A DNA stretch of 64,000 nt. Source: AP-15 sp963772295. GTDB taxonomy: Bacteria; Pseudomonadota; Alphaproteobacteria; ATCC43930; CGMCC-115725. Shown in pieces: positions 17,466-26,408 of this stretch. The notes under the pieces are model-generated. The model was given only the letters and a program-made list of their open reading frames with translations, did not search any database and was not told where the DNA came from. Both the position numbers and the translations under genes were made by a program. The stretch lies in assembly GCA_963772295.1 (NCBI GenBank), contig CAVYWO010000009.1, positions 434,001-498,000 of the forward strand, read 5' to 3'. The first letter of the stretch is position 1. Each line of letters starts with the position of its first letter.

Positions 17466-18326
17466 GTCAGTGCCGATTTCCGCGAGGACCGTGGTCGCGG
17501 ACAAGATGCTGACGCCGGGGATCGAGCACAGAAGAATGATCAGAGATAGAAAGGTGGCCCGGCCGGCCTCGACCTCCTCGTCCATTCGAGCAATAGCCGC
17601 GTCGACCGCCTGATCGATCTTTGCGACCGCTGCCGCCAAGGCATCGTATTGCTCCAGATACAGCTGAAGCATGAAGCGATGGTAGTCCGTCACCCGGCCA
17701 CGGAGCGCTTCGACCAACAGATCCCGTGGCGCTTTGATCCGTCGATGCGCCAATGCCGCGAGCCGTGTTGGATCAGTCTCGCCGGCGATGATCGCCTCGA
17801 TCATCCTGCGGCCCGACAGCCCCATGATATCGGTGATCACCGAATCCAACTTGATGTTGGCCTCTTCGAGCGTCTTTTGCCTCCGCAGGATATGGCTGCT
17901 TTGCTGGCGGATGAGCTGCTTGCGTGCCCGCAAGAACGAGCGCAACTCCTGAATTTCCTGTTGCGGAACAAAGCTCGCCCGAATCAGACCACAGGCCATC
18001 AGATCGGCGATCCAGGTCGCGTCGTTGACGTCCGTCTTGCGGCCCGGAACGTTCTTGATGTGCGCGGCATTGGCCACGATCAGCTCGAATTCGCCGTCGC
18101 TCAGGATGTTCCACACCGGCTTCCGGTAGACCCCCGTCGCCTCCATCGCCACGTGGGTGCATCCCGACGCCACCAACCAAGCCAACAAAGCCCGAAGGCC
18201 CGTCGTCGACGTATCGAATGTCCGGCACTCCCGGCCGATCTTGCCACCGGCCACGATGCGCACACACGCCACGATCATCGCCTTGTGAACGTCAAGACCG
18301 GCAACACGCTCGTGCATTACTTCCAT

Positions 18327-18598
18327 CGCTTCCCCTCCACCCTCAGCGCCGGCGTGGGGACCTCACCAAATCGAAGTCTAACAAGCGTGCTCCGGGGGCA
18401 TCGCTGCCCCTTGGCTCCAGTGGGGGTGATCGAGGCGCCCCGGGTCCAACTAAAAAACGGGCTCTTCCGCACCATAGAAAAACCGACCTCTTTGCCGACG
18501 GCTGCGCTAAAATATCCGAGGCGCCGCAACGCCAAAAGTTTCATTCAGGGTGGGTTGGCCGAAGACCGGTGGCGAACTAAAAAGAAACAGAAGACGGG
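18327..18598 (-). ncRNA. Candidate IS110 bridge-RNA region (non-coding end upstream of transposase A)
   Basis: The 272 bases upstream of the copy A transposase have no gene. In part of the IS110 family this non-coding end is transcribed into a structured bridge RNA that guides recombination. The region holds a tight hairpin GGGGCA-TCGC-TGCCCC at 18395-18410 and other GC-rich pairings nearby, with less GC-rich linkers. I can see structure but not the target- and donor-binding loops, so the call rests on position and family knowledge. Confidence 0.3.
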
Positions 18599-19276
18599 TC
18601 ATGCGGCCAGAGGGGTGATCTGGACGGCGTAGCCGAGATTTTGCAAGCGCGTGACGAGGCGGTGGGTGTTTGCGGCTTTGGCCCTGTCGAAGTGGTGAGG
18701 GCCGAGATCGCGATAGAGTTCGCCGCTGATCAGCATGTGGTAGACACTGGTGAGGATGGAGGCGGCGAGCGCGCCGAACGCCTTTTTGGCGCCGCGGCGG
18801 GCGCGCAGGCGGTGGAACTGCGCCTGGAGATAGCTGTCTTTCTTGCGGGCGGCGGCCTGAGCGCATTGCACGAGCGTGGTCTTGAGCCACGGGGCTCCCT
18901 TGCGCATCCGGGTAGATCGGCGCTTGCCGTGGGCCTTCAGCCCACGGGCTTGACCCGTGGGGCTCTCGTCGTTTTTCGGGCACAGGCCGGCCCAGGAGAT
19001 CAGGTGCCCGGCGGTCGGGAAGCGGCTCATATCGCGGCCGATCTCGGCCAGGATGATTTCGGCGCTGAGGACGCTGACGCCGGGAATGGTGGTCAAGAGT
19101 TGGATGGCGCCGCGAAAGGGCTCGACCTCGGCGTCGACCTCCTGATCGATCTGTTCGATTGCCGCGTTGATCGCGTCGATCTGCCGCTGTTCACCGCAAC
19201 ATGGCTCCTCGATGCATTGCCGAAGGCGCTCGGCCTCTCCCGCCCGGCCCTTCGCAAAATAGCGACGGGGACGAGG
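18599..19276 (-). pseudogene. IS110-family transposase (copy B), C-terminal remnant
   Basis: The open frame from 19276 gives RRYFAKGRAGEAERLRQ, then EQIDQEVDAEVEPFRGAIQ, TTIPGVSVLSAEIILAEIGR and the full IS110 C-terminal domain (MSRFPTAGHLISWAGLCP, GAPWLKTTLVQCAQAAARKK). The catalytic N-terminal half with the DEDD residues is absent: a TGA at 19277-19279 closes the frame and unrelated sequence follows. By eye it is roughly two-thirds identical to copy A in protein, so this is a different IS110 member rather than a duplicate. It contains the same in-frame 48-base palindromic segment. Confidence 0.82.
18920..18967. repeat. 48-base palindromic segment within IS110 transposase B
   Basis: It is identical to 17332-17379 base for base, although sequence on both sides differs between the two transposases. 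It contains the double-hairpin structure CCGTGGGC-CTTCA-GCCCACGG / CCCACGGG-CTTGA-CCCGTGGG and is read in frame. Confidence 0.65.
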
Positions 19277-19425
19277 TCACGCTCCATGAGTTGCGATTCC
19301 CGTTGGCGCCGAACACCACGCCGGAAGAGATCGCCGACCGCCTCTCCGGCATTTCGATCCCGTTGGAGGAGGTAGTTTCGTCAACGGTGTTGCAGGAGAG
19401 GCTGCTGCTCCCGTTGCTCGGCTAG
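19270..19425 (+). other. Short open fragment, possible gene remnant
   Basis: A 52-codon open segment ending at TAG 19423-19425 reads VTLHELRFPLAPNTTPEEIADRLSGI in two pieces and then a leucine-rich tail. The wording is protein-like, but there is no start codon outside the antisense IS110 remnant and no family assigned with confidence. It is probably the truncated edge of a gene cut by IS110 copy B. Confidence 0.3.
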
Positions 19426-19498
19426 CCCAACTCGCGCCGCGCCTCAACTTACCAATCGTCTTGACCGATGGGGACGATGGGCTCTCAAACGGCTCGCA

Positions 19499-19681
19499 TC
19501 ACGCCGGATTCCGCTCGATCAATTGCCGGGCGATGATGAGCCGCTGTAATTCGTTGGTGCCTTCGCCGATCGGGAGGAACGGGGCGTCGCGATACAGCCG
19601 CTCGACCGGAAACTCCGGCGAACAGCCATAAGCGCCGTGAATTCACATCGCCTTGAAAATCGAGCGCGATCCGGCGCATGC
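19499..19681 (-). pseudogene. Acyl-CoA dehydrogenase C-terminal remnant
   Basis: Read on the minus strand, the segment gives SIFKAM, an in-frame TGA, then IHGAYGCSPEFPVERLYRDA and PFLPIGEGTNELQRLIIARQ, ending at TGA 19499-19501. These are the last conserved blocks of acyl-CoA dehydrogenases (G-x-Y-G-x-S...R-x-x-R-D, then the IGEGTxEIQ motif near the FAD/substrate site). The rest of the roughly 380-residue enzyme is missing upstream, and the TGA replaces a residue before IHG. It is clearly dead. Confidence 0.72.
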
Positions 19682-19834
19682 CGAGATCCTGGTGACCGGG
19701 AACCCATTTCCGCCCTACCCCCTCCATCGACGTGTTGCTTTTTTCTGCGCGATCCAACCTTCGGCGGGCTAAACGGCTAAACGGGAGGCATTGATCTGCG
19801 CCTCGGCCTTCAGTATTGCTTTCGTGAAAATGTA

Positions 19835-20101
19835 ATGGCGGAGACGATGGAAGCGGCGATCACCGCGAAGGGCCAGGCTACGATCCCCAAGGCGATCCGC
19901 GAGCGCCTCGGGGTGAAGCCCGGCGATCGGATCAAGTTTTTCGTCCATCCAGACGGCACCGTGGTTCTGCTGCCGAAGCGCCCGGTTTCGGAGCTGCGCG
20001 GCATCGTCAAGCGGCGCCGGCGACCGGTAACGGTTGAGGACATGACCGACGCGGCGGCCGAAGGCGCCGCTGCCGGCGCGACGCGCCCCAAGCGGCCATG
20101 A
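19835..20101 (+). CDS. vapB: AbrB/MazE-type antitoxin of a VapBC module
   Basis: The protein has 88 residues. The N-terminal swapped-hairpin AbrB DNA-binding domain is seen as AAITAKGQATIPKAIRERLG followed by VKPGDRIKFFVHPDGTVVL. The C-terminal tail (RGIVKRRRRPVTVEDMTDAA) is the usual toxin-binding, flexible region. The stop TGA overlaps the ATG of the toxin gene, so the pair is translated together and probably autorepressed by the complex. An ATG five codons in is an alternative start. It is intact although surrounded by dead genes. Confidence 0.87.
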   Translation: MAETMEAAITAKGQATIPKAIRERLGVKPGDRIKFFVHPDGTVVLLPKRPVSELRGIVKRRRRPVTVEDMTDAAAEGAAAGATRPKRP

Positions 20102-20493
20102 TCGGGCTCGACACCAATGTCCTCATCCGCTATCTGGCGCAAGACGATCCCGGCCAATCGCGGCGGGCGACGGAAATCATCGAGCGCCGGCTGAGCCCGC
20201 TGAACCCCGGCTTTCTCAGCGTCGTCGCATTAGCGGAAATGGCCTGGGTTCTCGACCGCGCGTACGGTCTGCCCGATCGCGACATCGCCGCGGCAATGGA
20301 GCGGGTGCTGCAAACGGATGTGCTCGTCGTCGACAACGAGCAGGAGGTCTTTGCTGCGATGATTGCGCTGAAAGAGGGTCGCGGGTCCTTTGCCGACGCC
20401 CTGATCGGTGCCCTCGGTGCCAAAGCGGGCTGTTCTGCCACGCTCACCTTCGACCAAAGGGCGCTTCGCCTCCCCGGATTTCAGCCCGCATAG
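20098..20493 (+). CDS. vapC: PIN-domain ribonuclease toxin VapC
   Basis: The protein has 131 residues with a PIN fold. The acidic metal-binding residues are visible: D5 in MIGLDTNVLIRYL, E47 in VVALAEMAWVL, D100 in GSFADALIG and D119 in TLTFDQRAL. PIN toxins cut RNA, commonly initiator tRNA or rRNA, when the antitoxin is lost. It starts inside the antitoxin stop codon (ATGA). The set of catalytic residues is complete, so it should be active. Such modules often help to keep genomic islands. Confidence 0.9.
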   Translation: MIGLDTNVLIRYLAQDDPGQSRRATEIIERRLSPLNPGFLSVVALAEMAWVLDRAYGLPDRDIAAAMERVLQTDVLVVDNEQEVFAAMIALKEGRGSFADALIGALGAKAGCSATLTFDQRALRLPGFQPA

Positions 20494-20668
20494 CGCGGCG
20501 CAGCGGTCGGGATTTGGCGGCGACATCCGGGTTCTTCGATGACCTCCGGCTCGCCGCCGCACCGCGCGCAGCTCGCGCCACGTCATTCCGGTAGCGCATC
20601 GGCGACGGTCAAAGGGCGCCCTTCCCGCGGCCAATTCCTCGATCGGCGCTGCCGCAGCCAAATCTCGG

Positions 20669-22062
20669 TCACAGGGCGGGTCGGCGGCCGGGCCCGAGGG
20701 CCGCTTCGAGCGCTCGGCCGACGGCCAGAACGCGCGGATCGTGCAGGCGGGGGCCAACGATCTGCACGCTCACCGGCAGGCCGTTGTCATCGGCGCCGCA
20801 GGGCAGCGCCAAGGCCGGGACCCCGGTCAGGCTGAAGCCGCAGAGAAAATGGATCATCGCATTGAGATCCGCCGCCGTTCCCTCCCTTGGCGTCGCCGTC
20901 GTCGGCTGCGTCGGAGTGATCAGGATGTCCGCGTCGGCAAAGCACCGGTCGAGCTGACGGCCGAGCTCGACCCGGTCGCGCTGCGCCAAGATCGTCGCCG
21001 ACCCGGGCACAGCGGCGCCGATCGCCAGCAAGCCGGCGACATCCTCCCCATATCGGATCGTACGGTCGCGGAACCATCCTTGCTGCCAGCGCGCGTGCTG
21101 GGCCGCGGTTTCCGGTGGAACGATCGCGTTGTTGATCTCGGTGGCGTTGGCGAGCAGCGGCACGCTCACCGCGCTCACCCGTGCGCCCAGCCCCTCGAAG
21201 GCGCGCCGCGCCCGGACGAAACCGGCTTCCACCGCAGGGTCCAAAGGGATCGTCATCAGTTCCGTCGGAATGCCCACCCGCACCCCGTCGAGGGCAGCGC
21301 CGCCGACCGCCCGGAAATCGGGCGGCGGCGCCGCGAGGCACACCGGGTCGGCCGTATCCGGCCCGGCGATTGCCGCCATGATCGGAGCCAGATCCCCGAC
21401 CGAGCGAGCCAACGGCCCGATATGATCGGCGCTGAAGGATTGCGCGATGACGCCGGCGGCGCTCACCAGCCCCCAGCTCGGCTTGAGGCCCGCAACCCCG
21501 CAAAAGGCGGCGGGGAGGCGGATCGACCCGGCAGTGTCGCTGCCGATCGAAAAGGCGGCCAACGCCGCCGCGACCGCCGCCGCCGAACCGCCCGACGAAC
21601 CGCCGGGGATGCGGCCCAAATCGTGCGGGTTGCGGGTATTCGCGTGGATGTTCTGGGTGGTGGCGCCGAACGCGAATTCATGGGTGTTGACCTTGCCGAG
21701 CAGTACCGCCCCGGCGGCAGCAAGCCGCGTCTGCACCGTCGCGTCCGCCGCCGGCACCCAATCCGCCAGGATATGCGAACCGGCGGTCGTCCGGATTCCG
21801 GCCGTCTCTACGATGTCCTTGAGGCAATACGGCACGCCGTGCAGCAGACCCCGCCACGATCCCGAAGCGATCTCGCTATCCGCCGCCGCCGCCGCCCGCA
21901 GCGCGCGATCGGCGGTGACCGTAACGAAGGCTTCGAGGCGCGGGTTCAGGGCCGTGATCCGGTCGAGAAAGGCGCCGGCAAGACGCGTCGCGGTGATTTC
22001 GTGGCGCGGATGCGCCGGCCGAGATCGACGGCACCCAGCCAGATCAGCTCGTCATCGGTCAT
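20669..22062 (-). pseudogene. Amidase-signature enzyme, frameshifted near its N-terminus
   Basis: The catalytic core is complete: the lysine in VPYCLKDIVE, GGSSGGSAAAVAAALA with the cis-serine, and SDTAGSIRLPAAFCGVAGLK with the nucleophile serine. The N-terminus (MTDDELIWLGAVDLGRRIRA, ATG at 22062) is in another frame; around 22003 one base appears to be missing, or two are extra, after which ITATRLAGAFLDRI and GVPYCLKDIVE follow. If translated from an internal start at 21835, the protein would lack about 75 residues. Family members hydrolyse small amides, for example indoleacetamide or aminoacyl-amides. It overlaps the fused ABC ATPase gene by 11 bases, so the amidase probably acts on what the transporter imports. 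Confidence 0.75.
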
Positions 22063-23944
22063 CTCGCCACCCGTCAGGTTGGTCCAATTCGCGCTCTGCC
22101 AGGCGGCGGGAGGGCGGTGCCAACTCCGCCTCGATATTGATGCAGGCCAGCCGCCGGCCCGGGCGCTTCTCCTCGAGCGGCGGAACGATCTGGGCGCAAG
22201 CCTCGCTGGCCAGCGGGCAGCGCGGATGGAGGGAACACCCCGGCGGCTGGTCGATCGGGCTCGGGATCTCGCCGCTGAGCGCCAATGGCGTCCCAACCTG
22301 GTTCGGGTCCGGATACAGGACCGATGAAAGCAGCGCCCGGGAATAAGGATGCAGCGGCGCGTCGAACAAGGATTCGGTCTCGCCGATCTCGACGATCTTG
22401 CCGAGATAGAGGACGGCGGTCCGGTGGCACAGCCGGCGCACGGCGGTCAGGTCATGCGAGATGAAGAGATAGGCGACGTCGAGCCGACGTTGGAGATCGC
22501 GCAATAGGTTTAGGATCTCCGCCCGCACCGACACGTCGAGGGCGGAGGTCGGCTCGTCGAAGACGACCAGGTCCGGCTCGGTCGCGAGCGCGCGGGCAAT
22601 GCCGACCCTCTGCATTTGCCCCGCGCTCAGCTCGTGCGGATAATGGTTCATGCACCGGCGATCGAGACCCACCATGTCGAGCATTTCCTCGAGCCGCGCC
22701 CGGCGCTGCCGCAGGTCCGACCGTCCGGTCAGCCGCAGCGGCTCGATGATGGCGTCGCCGATCCGCTAGCGCGGATCGGTGCTGTCGAAAGGGTCCTGAA
22801 ACACCATCTGCAGGCGCGAGCGGAGCTTGCGGAATTCGCCCGCTGCCAGATGCGTGACATCGCGACCGCGAAAGCGGATCGTGCCCGCGTTTGGCTCGAT
22901 CAGGCGCAGCACGCACCGTCCCACGGTGGTCTTTCCCGATCCGCTCTCGCCGACGAGCCCCAGGGCCTCGCCCGGACGGATGGCGAAGGAGACGCCGTTC
23001 ACGGCGGTGAGCAGCTTGCCGCCCCTGATCGGAAAGCGCTTGACCAACCCATCGATCCTCAGAACCGCGGCGCCGTCGGGCGACGCGTCCGAAATTACTG
23101 CTGTCCGGCCGAGCATGGCCGGGACCGGTTCGGCCGCGCTCCGGTTCCGATCCGCATCCCGCGATGCCGCGGCGGCCTTCAGCAATTGCCGGCTGTAGGG
23201 CTGCCGCGGCGCGGCGAAGAAGTCGCGGACCGGCGACTCCTCGACGACCCGGCCGTTTTGCAGCACCAGCACGCGCTCGCAGTAATGCGCGACCACCGCG
23301 AGATCGCGGCTGACCACCAGCAGGCCGGAATGCAGCGTGCGCACGGCATTGCGGAGGAGATCGAGGATCTGCGCCGAGATCGTGACGTCGAGCCCGTTGG
23401 TCGGTTCGTCGACCAGCATCAAGGAAGGCGAATGCGCGATTGCGAGCGCCAGGATCAGCCGCTGACACATACCGCCCGAGAGCTCGTGCGGGTACGCCGT
23501 GAGCCGCCTCGCCGGATCCGGGATGCCGACCGATCGCAGCAACCCGACGGCGAGCGCCACCGCCTCGGCCCGGCGACAGCGGCGATGCGCCGAGACGACG
23601 TTGGCGAGTTGGCGACCGATCGGCAGGATCGGGTTCAGGTGCTGACGCGGGTTGGCGAGCGCCAATCCGAGATCGCGCCCGCGGACCCTTCTGAACTCTG
23701 CCTCGGAGAGGCCCACCAACTCGCGGCCGCGGAACCGCACGTGACCCTCGCTGATCCGCCAGGGCGGGCGCAACAGGCCCGTGACCGCGCTGAGGAGGAC
23801 CGATTTGCCGCTGCCGGACTCGCCGACGAGGCCGAGCGTCTCGCCGTCGCCGAGACGAAAACCGACGCCATCGAGTATCTGCCGCGACCCCCGATCGCCC
23901 CGATGGATGACGGTCAGCCCCTCGACCTCGAGCAGAGCGGCCAC
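22052..23944 (-). pseudogene. Fused oligopeptide ABC transporter ATPase (DppD-DppF type) with in-frame stop
   Basis: One frame of 631 codons carries two ABC domains. The first has GESGSGKSVLLSAV, LSGGMCQRL and LMLVDEPTNGLDV. The second has GESGSGKTTVGRC, VFQDPF, LSAGQMQRVGIARAL and LVVFDEPTSALDV, and ends with the cysteine-containing oligopeptide-ATPase tail (HPYSRALL, GCSLHPRCPLA). Between Q-loop and signature of the second domain, the codon at 22766-22768 is TAG where relatives have tryptophan (DPR-W-RIGDAI), so a single G-to-A change explains the stop. GTG at 23944 with GGAG upstream starts it, two bases after the permease stop. GsiA-like fused ATPases power import of peptides or glutathione. 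Confidence 0.82.
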
Positions 23945-23946
23945 GA

Positions 23947-24814
23947 TTATCTCCGGTTCATCGGGTCGAGGAAGACGCGCAAATTGTCCCCGAACAGTGA
24001 GAATGCGAGCACCGTGAGCGCCAAAAAGAGACCCGGAAACAGCGCGGTCCACCACTGCCCGGTCATCATGTTCTGGGCGCCGACCCGGATCATCAGGCCG
24101 AGCTCGGCGGTCGGCGGCGGCACGCCGGCGCCGACGAAGCTCAATCCGGCGGTGAGCAGGATCGAAAAACCGATGGTCGTCGAAAAATGTACGAGGGGGG
24201 GCAAGCGCATTCGGCATCACGTGAACAAAGGCCGTGCGCATCGGCGTATTGCCGGCGCAGAACGCGGCCTCGACAAAGGCGCGCGAGCGCACCTGCAGCA
24301 CGGCGCTGCGCGTCAGCCTGAGAAAAAAGGGAATGTTGAGAAAGGCGAGCGCGGTAATGACGTTCCGGGTCGAAGGGCCGCTGAGGCCGACCAGGGCGAG
24401 GGCGAAGACGAACATTGGGAAGGCCTGTACGACGTCGGCCGTGCGCATGATCAGCGCGCTCGCCATTCGCCCGGCTCGCTCGCCCTCCGCGAAAAAGCCG
24501 GACACCACGCCGAGCGCCACACCGCCAATAAAGGCGATGAAGGTCGAGATCAGGGCGATCGTGAGATCGACCCTGGGTGCTGCCAGAATTCGCGAAAAGA
24601 TGTCGAGGCCCGAGACGTCCGTGCCGAACCAGTGCGCGCCGCTCGGTGACAAGAGGCTGGCGCCGGACGGCGCTTCGACCGGGTAGGGCGCGATCGACGG
24701 CCCGAGAAAGGCAAGGAAGAGATTGACGATGATCACCGCCAATCCGAACAGCATGGCCGGCCGGCGCCTGGCGAAACGCCAAAGGTCGCTCTGCCAAAAG
24801 CCCTCGATCGTCAC
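23947..24814 (-). pseudogene. Peptide ABC transporter permease (DppC-like), frameshifted
   Basis: The N-terminal part (MTIEGFWQSDLWRFARRRPA) and the middle (HWFGTDVSGLDIFSRILAAP, then GVALGVVSGFFAEG) are typical of DppC/OppC permeases. At the seven-base G run 24195-24201 the frame shifts. Removing one G restores NALPPLVHFSTTIGFSILLT and the remainder of the inner-membrane protein, including LSFVGAGVPPPTAELGLMI and the end at 23947. As written, the second half is arginine-rich shadow. The homopolymer site makes a sequencing error quite possible. It overlaps the upstream permease gene by 4 bases. Confidence 0.8.
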
Positions 24815-25824
24815 AGGCTGATCCGCGGGTCGATCAGGTAATAGAGGATGTCGACGGCGAGGAACACGAGAGTGGTGAATACGGCCGTGATCAGCACAAT
24901 CGCCTCCAACGGCGCGTAATCCGAGTTGACGACCAACTCGACCGCATATTGCCCGAGACCACCCCAGGCGAAGATCGTCTCCACCAGCACGGCGCCGCCG
25001 AGCAGAAACCAGAACTCGATGCCGACAACGGTGACGATCGGCGGCAATGCATTGCGCAGGGCGTAGCGAAGCTGCATGCGGCGCGACAGGCCGTTTGCCC
25101 GCGCCTGCAAGACGAAGCCGGAATCGAGCATCTCCTCCATCGAGGAACGGGCGGTTTTCAGAACCAGCGGCATGTAGACCAGCACGAGGGTCGCCAAGGG
25201 CAGCACGAGGTGCCCGAGGGCGGAGCCGAAAACCGGCCAGTCGCCGGTCAGGAGCGCATCGACGAGGTAGGCTCCGGTGATCGGCTCGGGGGTCGAGAAA
25301 TCAAAGCCGAGTTGGCCGACGGGCGCCGGCGCCCAGCCGAGGAAGAAGAAAAAGACCAGGATAAGCAAGAGGCCGACCCAGAAATCGGGCAGCGAGCCGG
25401 CCAGCATTCCGTAAAAAAAGAGCCCGCGCTCGAGCGCGCCGCCGCGTTTTGCTGCGACCGCGACGCCAACCGGAACCCCGATGACGACCGACATCAGCAC
25501 GGCTCCGACGACGAGTTCGAGGGTCGCCGGCAGCCGCTGCCCGATATCCGCGAGCACCGGCTGCGAGGTGCGCCAGGATGTACCGAAATCGCCGACCCCG
25601 ATGCGGCGGAGATAACGGACGTACTGCGCGAGGATCGGTTGATCGAGACCCAGGCTCCGACGTACCTCCGCGACCCGGTGCGGCGTGGCATAGGGGCCGG
25701 CGAGCATGTAACTCGGGTCCCCCGGCAGCAGACGTATCAGGAAAAAGACAATAATTGAAACGGCAAATAGTTGCGGTATAACAAATAATACGCGCCTTCT
25801 AAGAAACAATGCGAACCGCTTCAT
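24811..25824 (-). CDS. Peptide ABC transporter permease (DppB-like)
   Basis: The 337-residue protein is full length, with the family start (RRRVLFVIPQLFAVSIIVFFLIRLLPGDP), six membrane segments, and the cytoplasmic EAA-like loop (ARANGLSRRMQLRYALRNAL) that contacts the ATPase. The C-terminal VETIFAWGGLGQYAV and AVDILYYLIDPRI blocks are also intact. It is the only undamaged member of this ABC operon as read. The likely substrates are peptides, glutathione or nickel chelates; they cannot be assigned. The gene follows the solute-binding remnant, and the order SBP-permease-permease-ATPase-amidase is canonical. Confidence 0.92.
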   Translation of the reverse strand: MKRFALFLRRRVLFVIPQLFAVSIIVFFLIRLLPGDPSYMLAGPYATPHRVAEVRRSLGLDQPILAQYVRYLRRIGVGDFGTSWRTSQPVLADIGQRLPATLELVVGAVLMSVVIGVPVGVAVAAKRGGALERGLFFYGMLAGSLPDFWVGLLLILVFFFFLGWAPAPVGQLGFDFSTPEPITGAYLVDALLTGDWPVFGSALGHLVLPLATLVLVYMPLVLKTARSSMEEMLDSGFVLQARANGLSRRMQLRYALRNALPPIVTVVGIEFWFLLGGAVLVETIFAWGGLGQYAVELVVNSDYAPLEAIVLITAVFTTLVFLAVDILYYLIDPRISL

Positions 25825-25835
25825 GACGAAGCGCT

Positions 25836-26345
25836 TCAGGTTTTATACAACCACTCAAAATGGACGTTGTTGTCAGGATACCAATGAAAATTTGTCCATT
25901 TTCTGCCAATGGCTTCACGCCAGCCGGGATTGATCAGGAAGATCCAAGGCACCTGCTCGGCCGCCAGCTGCTGCACGCGCAGATCCATCTTCAGCCGGTC
26001 GGGACCCGGAACGATCTGCATCATCGTCGTTACGAGCTGGTTGAACTCGGGGTTGTCGAAATAGACCGTGTTGTTGTTCGTGGTCGCCGGCGGCCCGAGA
26101 TAGACCCAGCCGGTGTAGCCCGTATCCGCGACCCACGGCCACTGGAAATTGTCTACCTGGCACATCAGCTCGCGCCGATTCTTGCGCTCGGAATAGACGG
26201 CGGCGGGGAGCGGATCGAGCGTGGTACGGATACCGACGCCATCATAAGCCGCCTTGATCAGCACCGCGGCCTCGGCCATCTCTTCGATCGAGTTGTCGAA
26301 ACTCAGCTTGAGGTCGAACCCGTCGGGATAACCGCCTGCCGGCGG
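25836..26345 (-). pseudogene. Peptide ABC solute-binding protein, C-terminal remnant
   Basis: About 170 residues remain: GGYPDGFDLKLSFDN, AVLIKAAYDGVGIRTTLDPL, then CQVDNFQWPWVADTGY and the normal C-terminus ending NNVHFEWLYKT. This is the last third of an SBP_bac_5 family periplasmic binding protein, normally 500 or more residues. The N-terminal two-thirds and signal peptide are lost at a junction near 26345, where unrelated plus-strand sequence begins. Without it the transporter could not capture substrate, unless another binding protein serves it. Confidence 0.8.
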
Positions 26346-26405
26346 CAATGATGCTCTCGGGCTTCCTCTACATTCTGTTCCTGCATCTCTTCTGAGCGGG
26401 AGGAC
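26346..26405 (+). other. Possible 3' remnant of a membrane-protein gene
   Basis: Directly after the truncated binding protein, a plus-strand segment reads MMLSGFLYILFLHLF followed by TGA, just before the ribosome binding site of the CBS-BON gene. It looks like the tail of a hydrophobic protein whose body was lost at the same deletion junction. It is too short to identify. Confidence 0.3.
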
Positions 26406-26408
26406 TTG

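Larger units (their letters stand above)
17002..18326 (-). pseudogene. IS110-family transposase (copy A), split by a 23-base palindrome insertion
   Basis: The N-terminal part has AGLDVHKAMIVACVR, HVAMEATGVYRKPVW and KTDVNDATWIADLMACG, giving the D-E-D-D RuvC-like catalytic set of DEDD transposases. The C-terminal part is the IS116/IS110/IS902 domain (PTAGHLLAWAGMCP, GAPWLKTMLVQCAWAA). The two halves would be one protein of about 430 residues ending at 17002, but after AEIGTD the frame is broken by an extra 23 bases (17443-17465) that form a hairpin; without it AEIGTDMSRFPTAGHL is restored. A second inserted-looking palindrome within the C-terminal part keeps the frame. IS110 elements have no simple terminal inverted repeats, so I cannot define the ends. 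Confidence 0.85.

Noticed and set aside
22616..24649. 677-codon open frame on the plus strand
   Set aside because: It is antisense to the fused ABC ATPase and permease, whose Walker motifs are clear on the other strand.
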